From Malania oleifera (Eukaryota; Streptophyta; Magnoliopsida; Santalales; Ximeniaceae), in NCBI RefSeq assembly GCF_029873635.1, contig NC_080426.1, positions 50,544,093-50,608,092 of the forward strand: DNA of 64,000 nucleotides. Direction: 5' to 3'. The stretch's first letter is position 1. Each line of letters starts with the position of its first letter. The notes beneath the pieces were generated by a model. It searched no databases. It saw only the letters and a list, made by a program, of their open reading frames with translations, and was not told where the DNA came from. The position numbers and the translations under genes were made by a program. Of this stretch, positions 45,231 to 56,872 are shown in pieces.

Positions 45231-45474
45231 TCTACAAGGTCAGCTGGATTACTAGACTTGAAATAAACACTTGGTGATTCCCTACTACCAATTCCACACC
45301 AACCCTCTCTAGGTCCATCCTGATATGATGTTGGGCCACCACTGCCGAAACTGATGCATTTACTAACTTCCGACTCAAGGCATTAGCCACTACATTGACT
45401 TTCCCTAGGTGATAGCTAATGGTGCAATCATAGTCCTTAATTAGATCTAGTTACCTTCTCTACCTCATATTCAG

Positions 45475-46480
45475 CTATTTCTGTGTAAAAATGTATTTAA
45501 AAATTTTATAATCTGTGATGATCTCACACCTTTCACTGTAAAGGTAGTGCCTCCAGATTTTCAATGCGAAAACCACTGCTACTAATTCCAAGTCATGCGT
45601 AGGGTAATTCTTCTCGTACTCCTTGAGTTGCCAAGAAGCATATGAAATAACCTTTCCCCGTTGCATCAGTATGCACTCGAGCCTTTTCTGGGATGCATCT
45701 CTATAAATTACAAAACTCTCTTCCCCTAAAGGGGTTGTTAGCACCAGTGCAGTAATCAGTCACTGTTTTAACCCCTGGAAGCTCTGTTCACATTCGTTGG
45801 TCCATTCATACCTTATACTCTTCCTGGTCAACTTCGTCAGGGGGCCTAATAACTTAGAAAATCCTTTCACGAACCGGCGATAATATCCTACCAATCCCAA
45901 GAAACACCTAACTTCGTGGACATTCTTTGGTCTCGCCCAATCTACTACAACCTCTATCTTGCTCGGATCCACCGAGATGCCATCCCTGGATACCACGTGC
46001 CCTAGGAATGCAACCCGTTCTAGCTAGAACTCACACTTCATACAACCTCTTTTCCCTCAACACTTGAAACACGATCCTTAAATGATCCTCGCGCTTTTCA
46101 ATACTCCTCAAATACACTAATATGTCATCAATAAAAACCATTACTAACTGATCTAGGTACTGATGGAAAACCCTATTCATTAGGTCCATGAATGCAGTAG
46201 GCACATTTGTTAGTCCGAATGGCATAACCAAAAATTCATAATGACCGTACCGGGTTCAGAAAGCAGTCTTTGGTACATCCTTTGATTTAACTCGCACCTG
46301 ATGGTACCCGGATCAGAGATCAATTTTTGAGAAAACTTGCATTCCTTGGAGTTAGTCGAACAGATCATCGATATGGGATAGTGGTTACTTGTTCTTAATA
46401 GTCACTTTATTTATCTCCCGATAGTCGATGCATATCCCCATCGACCCATCCTTCTTTTTAACAAATAACACGGGTGCTCC
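45475..46480 (-). pseudogene. Gypsy-B reverse transcriptase and RNase H
   Basis: RT: 46031-46231 [40 protein letters not shown] (catalytic FIDD) and [13 protein letters not shown]; 45760-45996 [38 protein letters not shown]. RNase H: 45475-45744 [20 protein letters not shown] (catalytic Asp kept), [36 protein letters not shown]-terminal half at 46250-46480 is frameshifted. Copies the RNA genome to cDNA. Confidence 0.87.
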
Positions 46481-47237
46481 CTATGGGGATACACAGGGCC
46501 TGATGAACCCCTTATCCAACAAATTTTGCATTTGTTCCTTTAATTCTTTCAACTCCATTGGAGTCATTCTATATGGAGCCTTAAAGATCGGCGCCGTTCC
46601 CAGAGATAGGTTAATCCCAAACTCCACCTCACGCTCAAGAGGTAACCCAGAAAATTCCTTTAGAAATACATCAGGAAAGTCCCTTACTATCAAGATATCC
46701 TCCAACTTTAGCTCTTTTATTGATGTATCTTTCATATAAGCTAGGTAAGCCAAATTTCCCTCCAAAAGTAGCCTCCTAGCATGCATGGCTGATAGAATCA
46801 GTGGCGAGGCATGCACGCATAATCCCACAAATATGTACTCCTTTTTCTCTTAGAGGTATGAACACCACCTCCTTCTTATAGCAGTCAATGCTGCCATAAC
46901 CGGAAGCTAGCTAGTCCATTCCCAAAATTACCTTAAAACCATGCATGTCCAAAACCACCAAATTTGCAAGCAATGCCCTTCCTTGAATACTGATCGGATA
47001 ATTCTTTAATAGCCTCCTACACACCCCTACAGTTTTTGTCGATGTAGCTACTGATAAATCGATGTCCAGTGGCTGGGCTTCTATCTCACACAATTTAATG
47101 AATTTACAACCTAAAAATGAGTGTGTCACCCCTGAATCAAGCAACACAATAACTTTGTGTGACAAAATTGAAATAGTACCTGTCACCACGTCGCTGACGT
47201 CCTTTGCATCTCCCAGTGTAAGCAAGTACACTGGCAC
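46481..47237 (-). pseudogene. Gypsy-B protease and RT lead-in
   Basis: 46911-47237: VTGTISILSHKVIVLLDSGV, THSFLGCKFIKLC, LVVLDMHGFKVILGMD, with an intact D-S-G. 46481-46828: MGLCVHASPLILSAMHARRL, IVRDFPDVFLKEFSGLPLER, FKAPYRMTPMELKELKEQ, LLDKGFIRPCVSP, the protease-RT linker and RT start. A frame break separates them at 46829-46910. Confidence 0.88.
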
Positions 47238-48278
47238 CTAGGCAGTGTTCCTTTGGTGATCACCTCGGTGAGCCTGATCGTGTCCTTGAAGCTAATTAGG
47301 TATAGGCGCATCACCCAGAGGACCAGAGGTGCACGATAGTATCATGCCATGTGGCCGAGTCTGCCACAACAGAAACAACCATCCGCTCTACCCCGACACT
47401 CACCCTAATGCCGTAGATGACACCTAGGGCAAGGGGGGCGTGATGGGTTCCCCTGGTGGACTTGGTGTTACCCCCTATTGATGGCCCACAAAATTACCAA
47501 GCCTCCTCCATGTACCCCGATTAGTGCCCATCTGAATCCCAGGAGGCAGGGGTGTCTTTTTCTAATTCGCTATCCCCTTACCCTCCTATATACTAGTCTC
47601 CAACACCATGGCCTTGTCTACCAACTCTGAAAAACTCTGGACCTGAAACGCCACTACATGCACATGTATTCCCTATCTCGGACCTCTCTTAAATGTTCGT
47701 GCCTTCATCGGCTCATCTAGGACCATGTAAGGGGCAAATCGAGATAGCTCAATGACCTTGGCCATGTACTGCTATACGATCAGGTGCCCCTGAGTCAGAT
47801 TCAAGAGTTCCTTTGCCTTAGCTTCGCTGATGGAAGCGGGGAAATATCTATCGAAGAAGAGCTCCCTAAAACGGCTCCAGGTAATAGTTGCAAGCCCTGG
47901 CTTTTGCTCCTCCACTAACTTTATTGATCTCCACCATCGTTTAGCCTCCTCAACCAATTTAAAAGTGGTGTATTGCATGCTCTACTCTTCAGTGCAATGC
48001 AAAATGGCCAAAAGTTCCTCTATCTCCTAAACCCAATCCTCTACTACGATCAGGTCTAATCCTCTTGCAAATACCAGCGGATGCATACATGTGAGCTGCT
48101 CGATGGTGCAGCCACGATTTTCCAGAGGGTAGTCCTACCCTCTGAAGTCCCACCCCATCTCTTCCCTAACCTGTCAGGCTAGACCTCACAGTATCGTAGA
48201 GGTATCAATATCCTTCTCGCTGAAATCCATCACATTATTATCCTCTCCAGCTTCAACGTCCTTATCTATGGGATCCAT
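47238..48278 (-). pseudogene. Gypsy-B gag with zinc knuckle
   Basis: Start at 48278-48276 (MDPIDKDVEAGEDNNVMDFS). The capsid core is best at 47772-47978: MQYTTFKLVEEAKRWWRSIK, TWSRFRELFFDRYFPASI, AKELLNLTQGHLIV, continuing VVAFQVQSFSELVDKAMVLE. A knuckle CFCCGRLGHMA with its last ligand region changed lies at about 47345-47380. Several stops. Confidence 0.85.
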
Positions 48279-48847
48279 CCTACAGATAAGATAGAAACCA
48301 ACTTAGATTTTCCCTATTTATTATGTTTGGTGCAAGTATTGAACGAAGAAACTAATATAACTTCCAAATTCTCAGTTTAAGGTTCATCCTCGCAGTCCTG
48401 CCACAAAACTATTGACAATTTTATAGAAGGTCTCAAAACCGTCGATGGAAAATGTGAGATACAGAAAGCTTATTTTGGAGAAAATCGTCGATGGTTTGGC
48501 CCCCTACAAAACTTTACTACCCCTTTTCTTGTATACACTTAGTCATTTCAAGGTGTCAGCCTCTAATCACGACACACCAACACTACACACATACTCAACC
48601 AACCTAATGTTCTAGCTCAAATTTCCAAGTTTCAATCTCTCAACCTAGCAACGAAACCAACGATGGATTTACCGTGGCTTTTCTGAAACCGTTGTTCCAA
48701 GAAAAACATAGAAAACCATCAAGGGATCTCCACCTCCAAGCTTCCAGACCAAAACTCAACCTAACCTACCCACTTTTATCCTTATCTTATCTTAACCTAT
48801 ACTATGGTAATCATCAACTATAAAAGTCTATAGAACCTAGCAACCTA
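48279..48847 (-). other. Gypsy-B leader
   Basis: Non-coding. Contains degenerate accgtcgatgg motifs (48430-48500, 48655-48720) and taacctacccacttttatcc-type sequence shared with the gypsy-A leader. Confidence 0.7.
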
Positions 48848-48859
48848 GGCTCTGATACC
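48848..48859 (-). promoter_or_regulatory. Gypsy-B primer-binding site, tRNA-iMet type
   Basis: The minus strand reads GGTATCAGAGCC, three bases from the LTR end (CATTACA then AGC). Confidence 0.9.
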
Positions 48860-48862
48860 GCT

Positions 48863-50563
48863 TGTAATGCCCCTAAACCCGAAAGTGGGGTCGATGGTGT
48901 TATTTGAAAATTTCAACAATCCCCGATACCATAATCATTATTTAAAAGCAGCAGAAATAATATGAACATCCTCAAATGTATTACCAGAGTTCTAATTACC
49001 ACCATACATAAGTGTCTCAAGCTATTAATATTACAATCCAACAAAAACGAAATAAGACTAATGTCAATCCATACAACCCACTAACTATAACAAAACAATC
49101 TAAACCTTACTTCCTAGCTGGCTAAGCATGGTCCTTGGTATCTCTTGAAAAGTCAAATTATCATTAAGGTAAGACACCTCTCAGTAAGAAGGAAAAGGTT
49201 AATATCAGGGTGTGGCCAACATGAGTTTTAGTATATGTAGAAAACATCCATCACTTTCTTTAAACATAATAACATTTGAGGACCGTATTCACATCTATAC
49301 AGTTGAAAATATACATTTATTTCCATAATATAAATCAGTCCAATACATATTTAACATGGGTTACATAAATTCACACACATGCATAGAAGAAACCCCCTTT
49401 TGGACAAACACATCATCATTTATAGACCCCCATGATAGGGTTGTGTAGTCCGAAGACTGGACCTAGCCCTGGCTAACCTACCCTTAGGCTAAGTCAAACC
49501 TGATGTCTGCAAGTCTAATTTGCCTACCCAACATGGTCTAGACTCCGGGGGGATACACAACCATTCCGTGGTCAAATCGAATTTTCATTACCAACACTTC
49601 TATCAAGAACAGTGTGGTTGCACTATCTTAGATACTCGCTACGGTACTGTGCCCTCATCATATTTGGTCCTCAGGGTTCTTAAACCATATAATTCAATTT
49701 AAGTAATAAAAATTGTTATATAACTCATTTCATAATTTAGTGCAAAACCTGTCATATCAAAACCTAGCACCCAGCCATCGTATCAAAACTCGACACTCAA
49801 CCGCCATATCAAAACTCGACACTTAGCCGTATAGCAAAACCCGACACACATCCATCATATCAACATATCCATTTTCATCTATAAACCAGTATAGTTCACA
49901 ATTTCACCGTATATTCTTACCACAATGCTCAGATACCAATATGCAATGAAACAAAAATGGATTATTCTTATGCCACACGTTTTGAATATTAAATCATAAT
50001 CAAATAAACCAACCAGTCATATTTCATAAAATAACAAGTGGATTTTGATAAAAACCAGGTATGATCATCTCACCCTTTTAAACTACTCATAACACACTTA
50101 CATATATATACATATAGATTTTATAGGAAAACTAAGATGATCAACCCATACCTTAGGTTTTTCTGAAGACATGTGTGTAACAACAAAGCCAAGCTTTCAG
50201 CCATTTGAGTCATTCAAAAAATCATCGTAGGATATACCCATATTTACAAACTCGGTTTTGAATGTTTGGATTTTGAGCTAACCATTGATACCATGAAAAT
50301 ACATACGTACGAACAATTTAATCGGTTCAATTTTGATAAAAACCTGACATAACCTAATCCCCTTACCTGTTCCTGAAAATAAACCATTTACTTTCCAAAA
50401 AACAAAAACCCTAGCTTTCAAATCTGTTGACAAAAGTAAGCCGGAAAGCTGAGACTGGAGGGAGAGATGATTGAGGAGTGAATATGGACTCTAGGTGAGC
50501 TTAAGGGAGAGAGAGCAACATGAGAGAGTGAGAGTAGAGATAGAGAGTCCCAAAAATCTAATT

Positions 50564-50621
<58 letters not shown>

Positions 50622-50825
50622 TATAAGTTATGAAATAAAAATACATTGCTTACTACTTAAGTAAGCTTGCCTAGAGAAAAACCATTGACGTTTTTCCTGG
50701 GCTCTAGAAAACTGTGGACGGTTTGGTTCTATCAAACCGTCTTTCCTTCTTTTTCTTTTCTTTTCCTTTATTTCTCATTTCTTTTATTTATTTATTTATT
50801 TATTTTCTGGATTTGGGTCCCTAGA
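48863..50825 (-). repeat. Gypsy-B 5' LTR (1963 bp)
   Basis: Plus-strand display TGTAATGCCCC...GGGTCCCTAGA. Includes PBS-like ATGGTATCGGGG (48921-48932), box AGACACCTCTCAGTAAG (49171-49187), a 26-bp tandem repeat (49755-49860), (GA)n (50564-50616) and degenerate palindromic motifs (50680-50745). Confidence 0.92.
50564..50616. repeat. (GA)n microsatellite
   Basis: About 53 bp of GA in the gypsy-B 5' LTR leader. Confidence 0.95.
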
Positions 50826-51370
50826 TATGTGTTATGCAATTATATAGGTGTGAACACAGTTTATGAATGCTATCTCATTTAAAGTTAACTAAGGAATGTA
50901 TAATATTACATGATAACTCATTTGAACCACACTGATAATCATTTATTTCGTCTTATTAAGAGGTGTCTCACCCCAATAAATAATTTTACTTTTCAGGATC
51001 ACTAGGAAAGCCAGCCTAGGAGCCCAGGGTTAGGGTGTGGACATTACAGATTGGGTAAGTGCTAATATGGATCAACGCATATAGAGGTTTTTGGTAATTT
51101 TGGGTTATAGTTCTGTCTGGGAAAATGATATAGAAATGGTTGTGAGATAGTACTCTAGTTTGTATAGTTTTTTAGAAAGGTCTATTTTTGCTTCTGCGGG
51201 TAGTGGATGGATTTAGATGTAATATTCAAATTTTTATGAATATATGTTTTATAGTTATAATGAAGAAATAGGGACGTGGCAGTATGGTATCAGATATGTC
51301 GTGCGATGACATTATTATTATGATTATTATCATTATTATATCAGAGCAATAGAATTTTTGAATCGTTACA
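50826..51370 (+). repeat. Gypsy-C 5' LTR, right part
   Basis: Continues the gypsy-C LTR after gypsy-B and parallels 58166-58748: gttatgcaattatataggtg, box cttattaagaggtgtctcac (50952-50971), PBS-like TGGTATCAGATATG (51285-51298), a short ATT stretch and the end AATCGTTACA. Confidence 0.92.
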
Positions 51371-51373
51371 TTG

Positions 51374-51386
51374 TGGTATCAGAGCC
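51374..51386 (+). promoter_or_regulatory. Gypsy-C primer-binding site, tRNA-iMet type
   Basis: TGGTATCAGAGCC, exact, three bases after the LTR. Confidence 0.93.
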
Positions 51387-51830
51387 AAGTTTGCTAGGTT
51401 CTACAAACTTTAGTGTATAATACTACCAGAGTATAGGAATGAGTGGTGAAGGGAGTAGAAATGGGATAGGCTATGTGTTGTATGGTGGATTGGGTAGAGG
51501 ATACATAGCGAAGTGTATTATTCTAGTAAAGTAAAATTTTGGGCTTTTGTTTCACAGCCTAGAGGCAAAAATTTCGTGACGGTCTTCTGTGATTTTCCTG
51601 AGGTGACGGTTTCAGGAAAATCATGGCATACCATCAACAATTATGTTTCTGAGCAGTAAGATTGAGCCAAAAAATTGGGAATTTGGAAGTTACATTGATT
51701 ATTTGTGCAGGTAAAGTCCATAAAGGAAAGTTTAAGTGTTTTAGTATGAGTATATAGTGTATTTCATAGTTCTTAGTTAATCGTGTTATAACTTTGGGAT
51801 TCTAAAATTAGTTCCCTTATCCTTTTCAAG
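51387..51830 (+). other. Gypsy-C leader
   Basis: About 440 bp without coding signal between PBS and gag; contains gacggtcttctg..gacggtttcagg motif copies near 51580-51620. Confidence 0.7.
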
Positions 51831-52740
51831 ATGAGCTCCAAAGATAAGAATGTGGATGCTGGGGGAAGTAGCAGTTTGAGGGCTTCCATCGAGAAGGACA
51901 TTAACATATCTACCATGCTACGAGGTTTAGTTCGTTAGGTTATGGCAATGATTAGGCGGGATTCTAGGGGGAAGAATTACCCACCTGCAGATCAGGGATG
52001 CACCATTGACCCACATGAATCCCCTGACTTTTGCGGAAGGAACTGATCTAATTCAGGCAGAGAATTGGGTTCGTGAGATGGAGGAGCTGCTAGCAATCTT
52101 GCGCCACATAAGGAACAGAAAGTTCAGTATGCTACCTTTAAATTGGTTGGGGAGGCCAAGCGATGGTGGAGATTAGTAAAGTTGTTTGAGATTTTATTTG
52201 AAAAATACTTCCCCACTATCATCATGGATACTGAAGTAGAGGATTTCATGAATTTGACTCAGAGGCATTTGACCATACAGTAGTATGCGGCCAGGTTTGT
52301 TGAGCTAACCCACTTTGCCCTGTATATGGTTCTAGATGAGGTGAGGAAGGTTAGAAGGTTTGAGAAAGGCTTAAGATAGGAAATCTATGAGTAGGTAGTG
52401 GCATTTCAAGTACAGAATTTCTTAGAATTGGTAGATAAAGCCATGGTATTGGAAACTAGTTTGTAGAGAAGTGTGGAGATGTCTAATTAAAGGAAGAGGC
52501 TCGTGCCTCTTGGTTTTCAAGTTGGTACGAGTCAGAGTACATGGAGAAGAAATAGAAATAATGTGGCCTAGAGATCTGAAATGGGGAATCGAGTGAGGTA
52601 GAGTAATCCGTTGTGCCCTCCTTGTCCCAGATGTAGGAGAAGACATTCGAATGAATGTTGGGCTGGGACAAACATCTATTTTCTGTGCGGTCGACATGGT
52701 CACATTGCATGAGACTGTCTTGCGCCACTAATCAATGCAC
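51831..52740 (+). pseudogene. Gypsy-C gag with zinc knuckle
   Basis: Start ATG at 51831 (MSSKDKNVDAGGSSSLRASI), then frame changes. Capsid readings: [77 protein letters not shown]. At about 52610-52730 CPPCPRCRRRHSNECWAGTN and FLCGRHGHIA form the Tekay-type zinc region. The minus frames 52422-52728 are shadows. Confidence 0.83.
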
Positions 52741-53486
52741 CCCCTATTAGTCAATTGCGGGGAGATAGTTAGGTATCCTAAGGCAGCCATCAGAGGAACA
52801 CCGCCCTAGCACGAGTCTATTCTCTTACACTGGGAGAAGCAGAAAATGCAAGTGACGTGGTGACAGGTAATGTTTTATTTTTGTCAAATAAAATTTTTGT
52901 ATTATTTGATTCAAGGGAAACACACTCATTTATATCTCTTGAGTATATCAAATTATGTGGGATAGAAGCTCAGCTATTAGATACGGATTTATCGGTGGTC
53001 ACATCGATGAGGACCGTGGTGGTGTGTATAAGGGTTCTTAAGGACTATCCAATTAGTGTTCGGGGGAGGACATTACTTGCTAATCTAGTGGTTTTTTATA
53101 TGCATGGATTTGATGTGATTCTGGGAACGGACTGGCTAGCCTTCAATTATGCTAGTATTGACTGTTATAAGAAGGAAGTGGTGTTCACACATCCAAGGGA
53201 GTAGGAGTACAGATTTGTTGGGTTGTGTGTGCGTGCCTCGCCGAAAATACTGTCAGCCATGCAGGCAAAAAAGCTACTCCCGAATGGTTGTCTGGGATAC
53301 TTAGCTTGTGTGAAAGAAGCACCAAAAGGAGAAGTAAAGCTCAAGGATATTCTAACAGTCAGGGATTTCCATGATGTATTTCTGGAGGAGTTACCCGAGT
53401 TGCCTCCTGACTATGAAGTTGAATTTGCCGTTGATATACTTTTAGGAACAACATCATCTCTAAGACTCCGTACAGAATGGCTATAG
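52741..53486 (+). pseudogene. Gypsy-C protease and RT lead-in
   Basis: 52857-53204: VLFDSRETHSFISLEYIKLC, where D-S-G has become D-S-R; then LLANLVVFYMHGFDVILGTD, WLAFNYASIDCYKKEVVF. 53223-53486: [52 protein letters not shown]. One stop separates the two blocks. Confidence 0.87.
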
Positions 53487-54600
53487 CTGAATCAAAGGAA
53501 TTAAAGGAAAAATTGCAGGAATTATTGGACAAGAGATTCATTAAACCCAGCGTGTCACCCTAGGGAGCACTAGTGCTTTTCGTGAAAAAGAAAGATGGGT
53601 TGATGAGAATGTGTATCGATTGCCGGGAGATAAACAAAGTGACCGTTAAAAACAAGTATCCACTTCCCCGCATAGATGATTGATTAGCTTCTGGGAGCAT
53701 GTGTTTTCTCTAAGATTGATCTCCAATTTGGGTACCATCAGGTGAAAGTTAAGACAGAGGATGTTCCAGAGACTGCATTTCGAACTAGGTATAGCCATTA
53801 TGAATTCTTGGTTATGCCATTTGGATTGACCAATGCTCCTGCTACATTTATGGATCTTATGAATATAGTGTTTCATGAATTTCTGGATGAATTTGTGGTG
53901 GTATTCATTGATGACATTCTGGTTTATTCAAGGAGTCCCAAGGAGCATGAAAATCATTGAGGATGGTACTTCAGGTGTTGAGGGATCCGAGGTTGACTGC
54001 TAAATTTAAGAAATGTGAATTCTGGCTAGAAAAAATTGCATTCCTTGGGCATGAGGTATTCAAGGGCAGTATTTCTGTGGACCCAAGTAAGATAGAGGAA
54101 GTGGTAAATTGGGCGAGATTGAAGAATGTACACGAACTTAGGAGCTTTTTAGGCCTAGCAGGATAATACTGCCAATTTGTTAAAGGCTTTTCTAAATTAT
54201 TAGGCCCACTAACAAAATTGACAAAAAAGAATGTAAAATATGAGTGGACAAATGAATGTGAACAAAGCTTCCAAGAGTTGAAGTCATGACTCATCACTGC
54301 GCCAGTACTGACAATTCCTTTAGGAGAAAGAGGTTTTGTGATTTACAGTGTTGTGTCTAGGAAAGGGCTTGGGTGCGTATTGATGCAATGGGGAAAGGTT
54401 ATTGCATATGCTTCTTGGTAGTTCAAGGGGTACGAGAAGAATTACCCAACGCATGATTTGGAATTAGCAGTTGTGGTTTTCACAATTAAAATTTGGAGAC
54501 ATTACATGTATAGTGAGAGGTGTGAGTTTATATAGATCATAAAAGTATTAAGTACTTCTTCACGAAAAAGGAATTGAATATGAGACAGAGAACTGATAAA
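53487..54600 (+). pseudogene. Gypsy-C reverse transcriptase and RNase H
   Basis: [30 protein letters not shown], then 53742-53960 [53 protein letters not shown] (FIDD intact); 53957-54166 [38 protein letters not shown]. RNase H (54300-54540): VIYSVVSRKGLGCVLMQ, where the catalytic Asp of YSDAS is lost, then [31 protein letters not shown]. Confidence 0.87.
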
Positions 54601-56011
54601 ATATTATGATTGTACCATTAACTACCATGCAGGGAAAGTAAATGTGGCAGCTCATGCATTGAGTATGAAGTCAAAGAATGCGGTGGTCTTGGTAGTGGTA
54701 GCTCAACATCAAGTCAGGATGGACCTATAACGACTTGGTTTGGAAATAGTGGAAGAGAATCATCAAACTTTCATTGCTAATTTGGTGATCCAACTTACCT
54801 TACTAGAACAAATTAAGGTCACATAGAAGAATGATGTAGAGTTGGTAAAAATTATGGATAAAGTACGGAATGGACTGAGGATGGATTTTAATATAACAAA
54901 TGATAGAGTTCCAAGGTTTCATGCCTGATTATGTGTGATGGATGATACAAAGATCAAAAGAACAATTCTAAAAGAAGCTCATCGCTTTCTCTATACAGTG
55001 CATCGACGAAGTACTAAAATGTATCAGGATTTGCGAGAATCCTTCTGGTGGATTAATATGAAGAGGGAGATTGCCTAGTTAGTGGAGCAGTGCCTTATGT
55101 ATTAGTAGGTGAAAGCTAAACACCAGAGACTAGTAGGGCCATTGCAACCACTCCACATTCCTGAGTGGAAGTGGGAGCACATCTCCATGGATTTCATAAT
55201 GGGGTTACTGTCAACATTGCATGGACAAAACACCATCTAGGTAATTTTTGATCGTTTGATGAAATTTGCACATTTCATTCCAATTAAAGTTAGTTACTCC
55301 ATGAATAGGCTAGCAGAGTTGTATGTGCAGGAGATAGTTAGACTTCATGGCATACCAGTGTCCATTATTTCATATTGAGGCCCACAGTTTACCTCCTAGT
55401 TTTGGAAGAGTTCGCAGGGGGCTTTGGGATCTCAGTTGATTTTCAATACAATATTTCACCCCCAGACTGATGGACACTCAGAGAGAATGATCCAGATCTT
55501 AGAGGATATGTTACGGGTATGTGTACTAGATTTTAGAGGAAGTTGGATTCAGTATCTGCCATTAGTAGAGTTTGCCTACAACAATAGCTACCAGACCAGT
55601 ATTAAGATGGCATCGTATGAAGCGTTGTATGGCCGATGGTGCCGATCTCCACTGTATTGGGATGAGGTTGGCAAACGACAGATTTTGGGTCCAGAAATTA
55701 TTCAGCATACTTCGGAAAAGATCAAACTCATGCATGATAAAATTAAAACAGTTTAGAGTCAATAGAAGAGTTATGCTGATACTCGCTGACTAGAATTGGA
55801 GTTTGATATAGGGGATATGATATTTCTAAAGATTGCTCCAATGAAAAGGGTTATGAGTTTTGGGAAGAAGGGTAAGCTAAGCCCTAGGTATATTGGGCCA
55901 TTTGAGATACTAGAGAGGATTGGTCCAGTTGCCTACATAATAGCTTTACCCCTAACATTATCTAGGATCCACGATGTGTTTCATGTGTCCATGATGAGGA
56001 AATATGTCTAA
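54601..56011 (+). pseudogene. Gypsy-C integrase
   Basis: Zinc region 54960-55120 (YTVHRRSTKMYQDLRESFWW). Core: VIFDRLMKFAHFIPI (first Asp), LYVQEIVRLHGIPVSIIS, then TAT TGA (55373-55378) in place of the Asp-Arg pair, GPQFTS; 55424-55756 FHPQTDGHSERMIQILEDM (Glu kept), FAYNNSYQTSIKMASYEALY, WCRSPLYWDEVG. C-terminal part 55796-56011: [54 protein letters not shown]. Confidence 0.88.
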
Positions 56012-56236
56012 GATCCTTCACATGTGATAAGTTACGAGTCATTGGAAGTGAGTGACACCTTATCATATGATGAAGTGCAGACTCAGATCCTAGACTGAAA
56101 GGAACAAGAATTGCGTATGAAAAAAATTTCATTGGTAAAAGTACTTTGGAGAAATCACGCAATTGAAGAAGCCTTATTAGAATTAGAAGAAGAGACACGC
56201 CAGAAGTATCCACAGTTATTTCACAAGGGCTGATAG
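56012..56236 (+). pseudogene. Gypsy-C chromodomain-like C-terminus
   Basis: Reads [40 protein letters not shown], then AIEEALLELEEETRQKYPQL and FHKG before a stop, with stops also at its first residue and after QTQILD. Parallels the gypsy-A ending (18543-18720). Confidence 0.83.
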
Positions 56237-56571
56237 TGGACAGGTTAGTGTAACTGTTCAGGTAGGTATTTGGTTATATGCAAGCATGTTTTTGGAGGCT
56301 GTCCAGTTGGTTGTATAAGGTTGTATTCTATATGTAATGGTTTTATGTTTAAGTGGTTTTGGGAGAGTTTATATGTGTTTAATTGTAATTTTCCAAAAGT
56401 TTTTATGTAACCACAGTATTCCTCCGTCATAAGTAAGAGTTATTAATAAATTTGGGACGAGGCTGCTATATAGGTAGCCACCGGCTCTTTCTAGAGTCGG
56501 GTGAGCACTTCAGTAATTTCAAAAGTAGTAACATATATGAGATAACAAATTTCAAGGACGAAATTTCTATA
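56237..56571 (+). other. Gypsy-C 3' untranslated region
   Basis: About 335 bp of non-coding DNA ending in caaatttcaaggacgaaatt, also found before the gypsy-A PPT. Confidence 0.7.
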
Positions 56572-56583
56572 ATAAGGGGAGGA
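56572..56583 (+). promoter_or_regulatory. Gypsy-C polypurine tract
   Basis: ATAAGGGGAGGA directly before the 3' LTR start TGTAAAGAACCG. Confidence 0.88.
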
Positions 56584-56776
56584 TGTAAAGAACCGAAAAA
56601 TAATAATAATAAAAAGGAAATTTGGTTTGGTTGAGGACCAAACCGTCGAAGGTTTGGTGGAGCTTAAGAAAAACAGTCGACAATTTTGTATTTCCAAGGA
56701 CTGGTAAATGTAAAACGGTAGAAATAAGTTTGGTTAAAAACCAAACCGTCGACGGTTTCCTCTGGGCCATCATGCT

Positions 56777-56786
56777 TATAAATAGG
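56777..56786 (+). promoter_or_regulatory. TATA box of gypsy-C 3' LTR
   Basis: TATAAATAGG, 19 bp after the perfect palindrome and about 30 bp before the CT tract, the expected spacing to a start site. Confidence 0.8.
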
Positions 56787-56810
56787 AATCAACTCATTTT
56801 TTTTTTAAAG

Positions 56811-56813
<3 letters not shown>

Positions 56814-56868
<55 letters not shown>
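56814..56868. repeat. (CT)n microsatellite
   Basis: About 55 bp of CT at the predicted start of transcription. Confidence 0.95.

Positions 56869-56872
<4 letters not shown>

Larger units (their letters stand above)
42988..50825 (-). mobile_element. Gypsy-B, Tekay/Del-like chromovirus nested in gypsy-C 5' LTR
   Basis: Opposite orientation to gypsy-C. Minus order: 5' LTR 48863-50825, PBS, leader, gag, protease, RT, RNase H, integrase to 44499, then a truncated 3' LTR 42988-44498. A deletion removed the integrase C-terminus, chromodomain, PPT and the U3 start of the 3' LTR. The tatgt duplications are intact. Confidence 0.92.

Noticed and set aside
52422..52728. Minus-strand frames of 81-93 codons
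   Set aside because: Shadows of the gypsy-C gag zinc-knuckle region on the plus strand.
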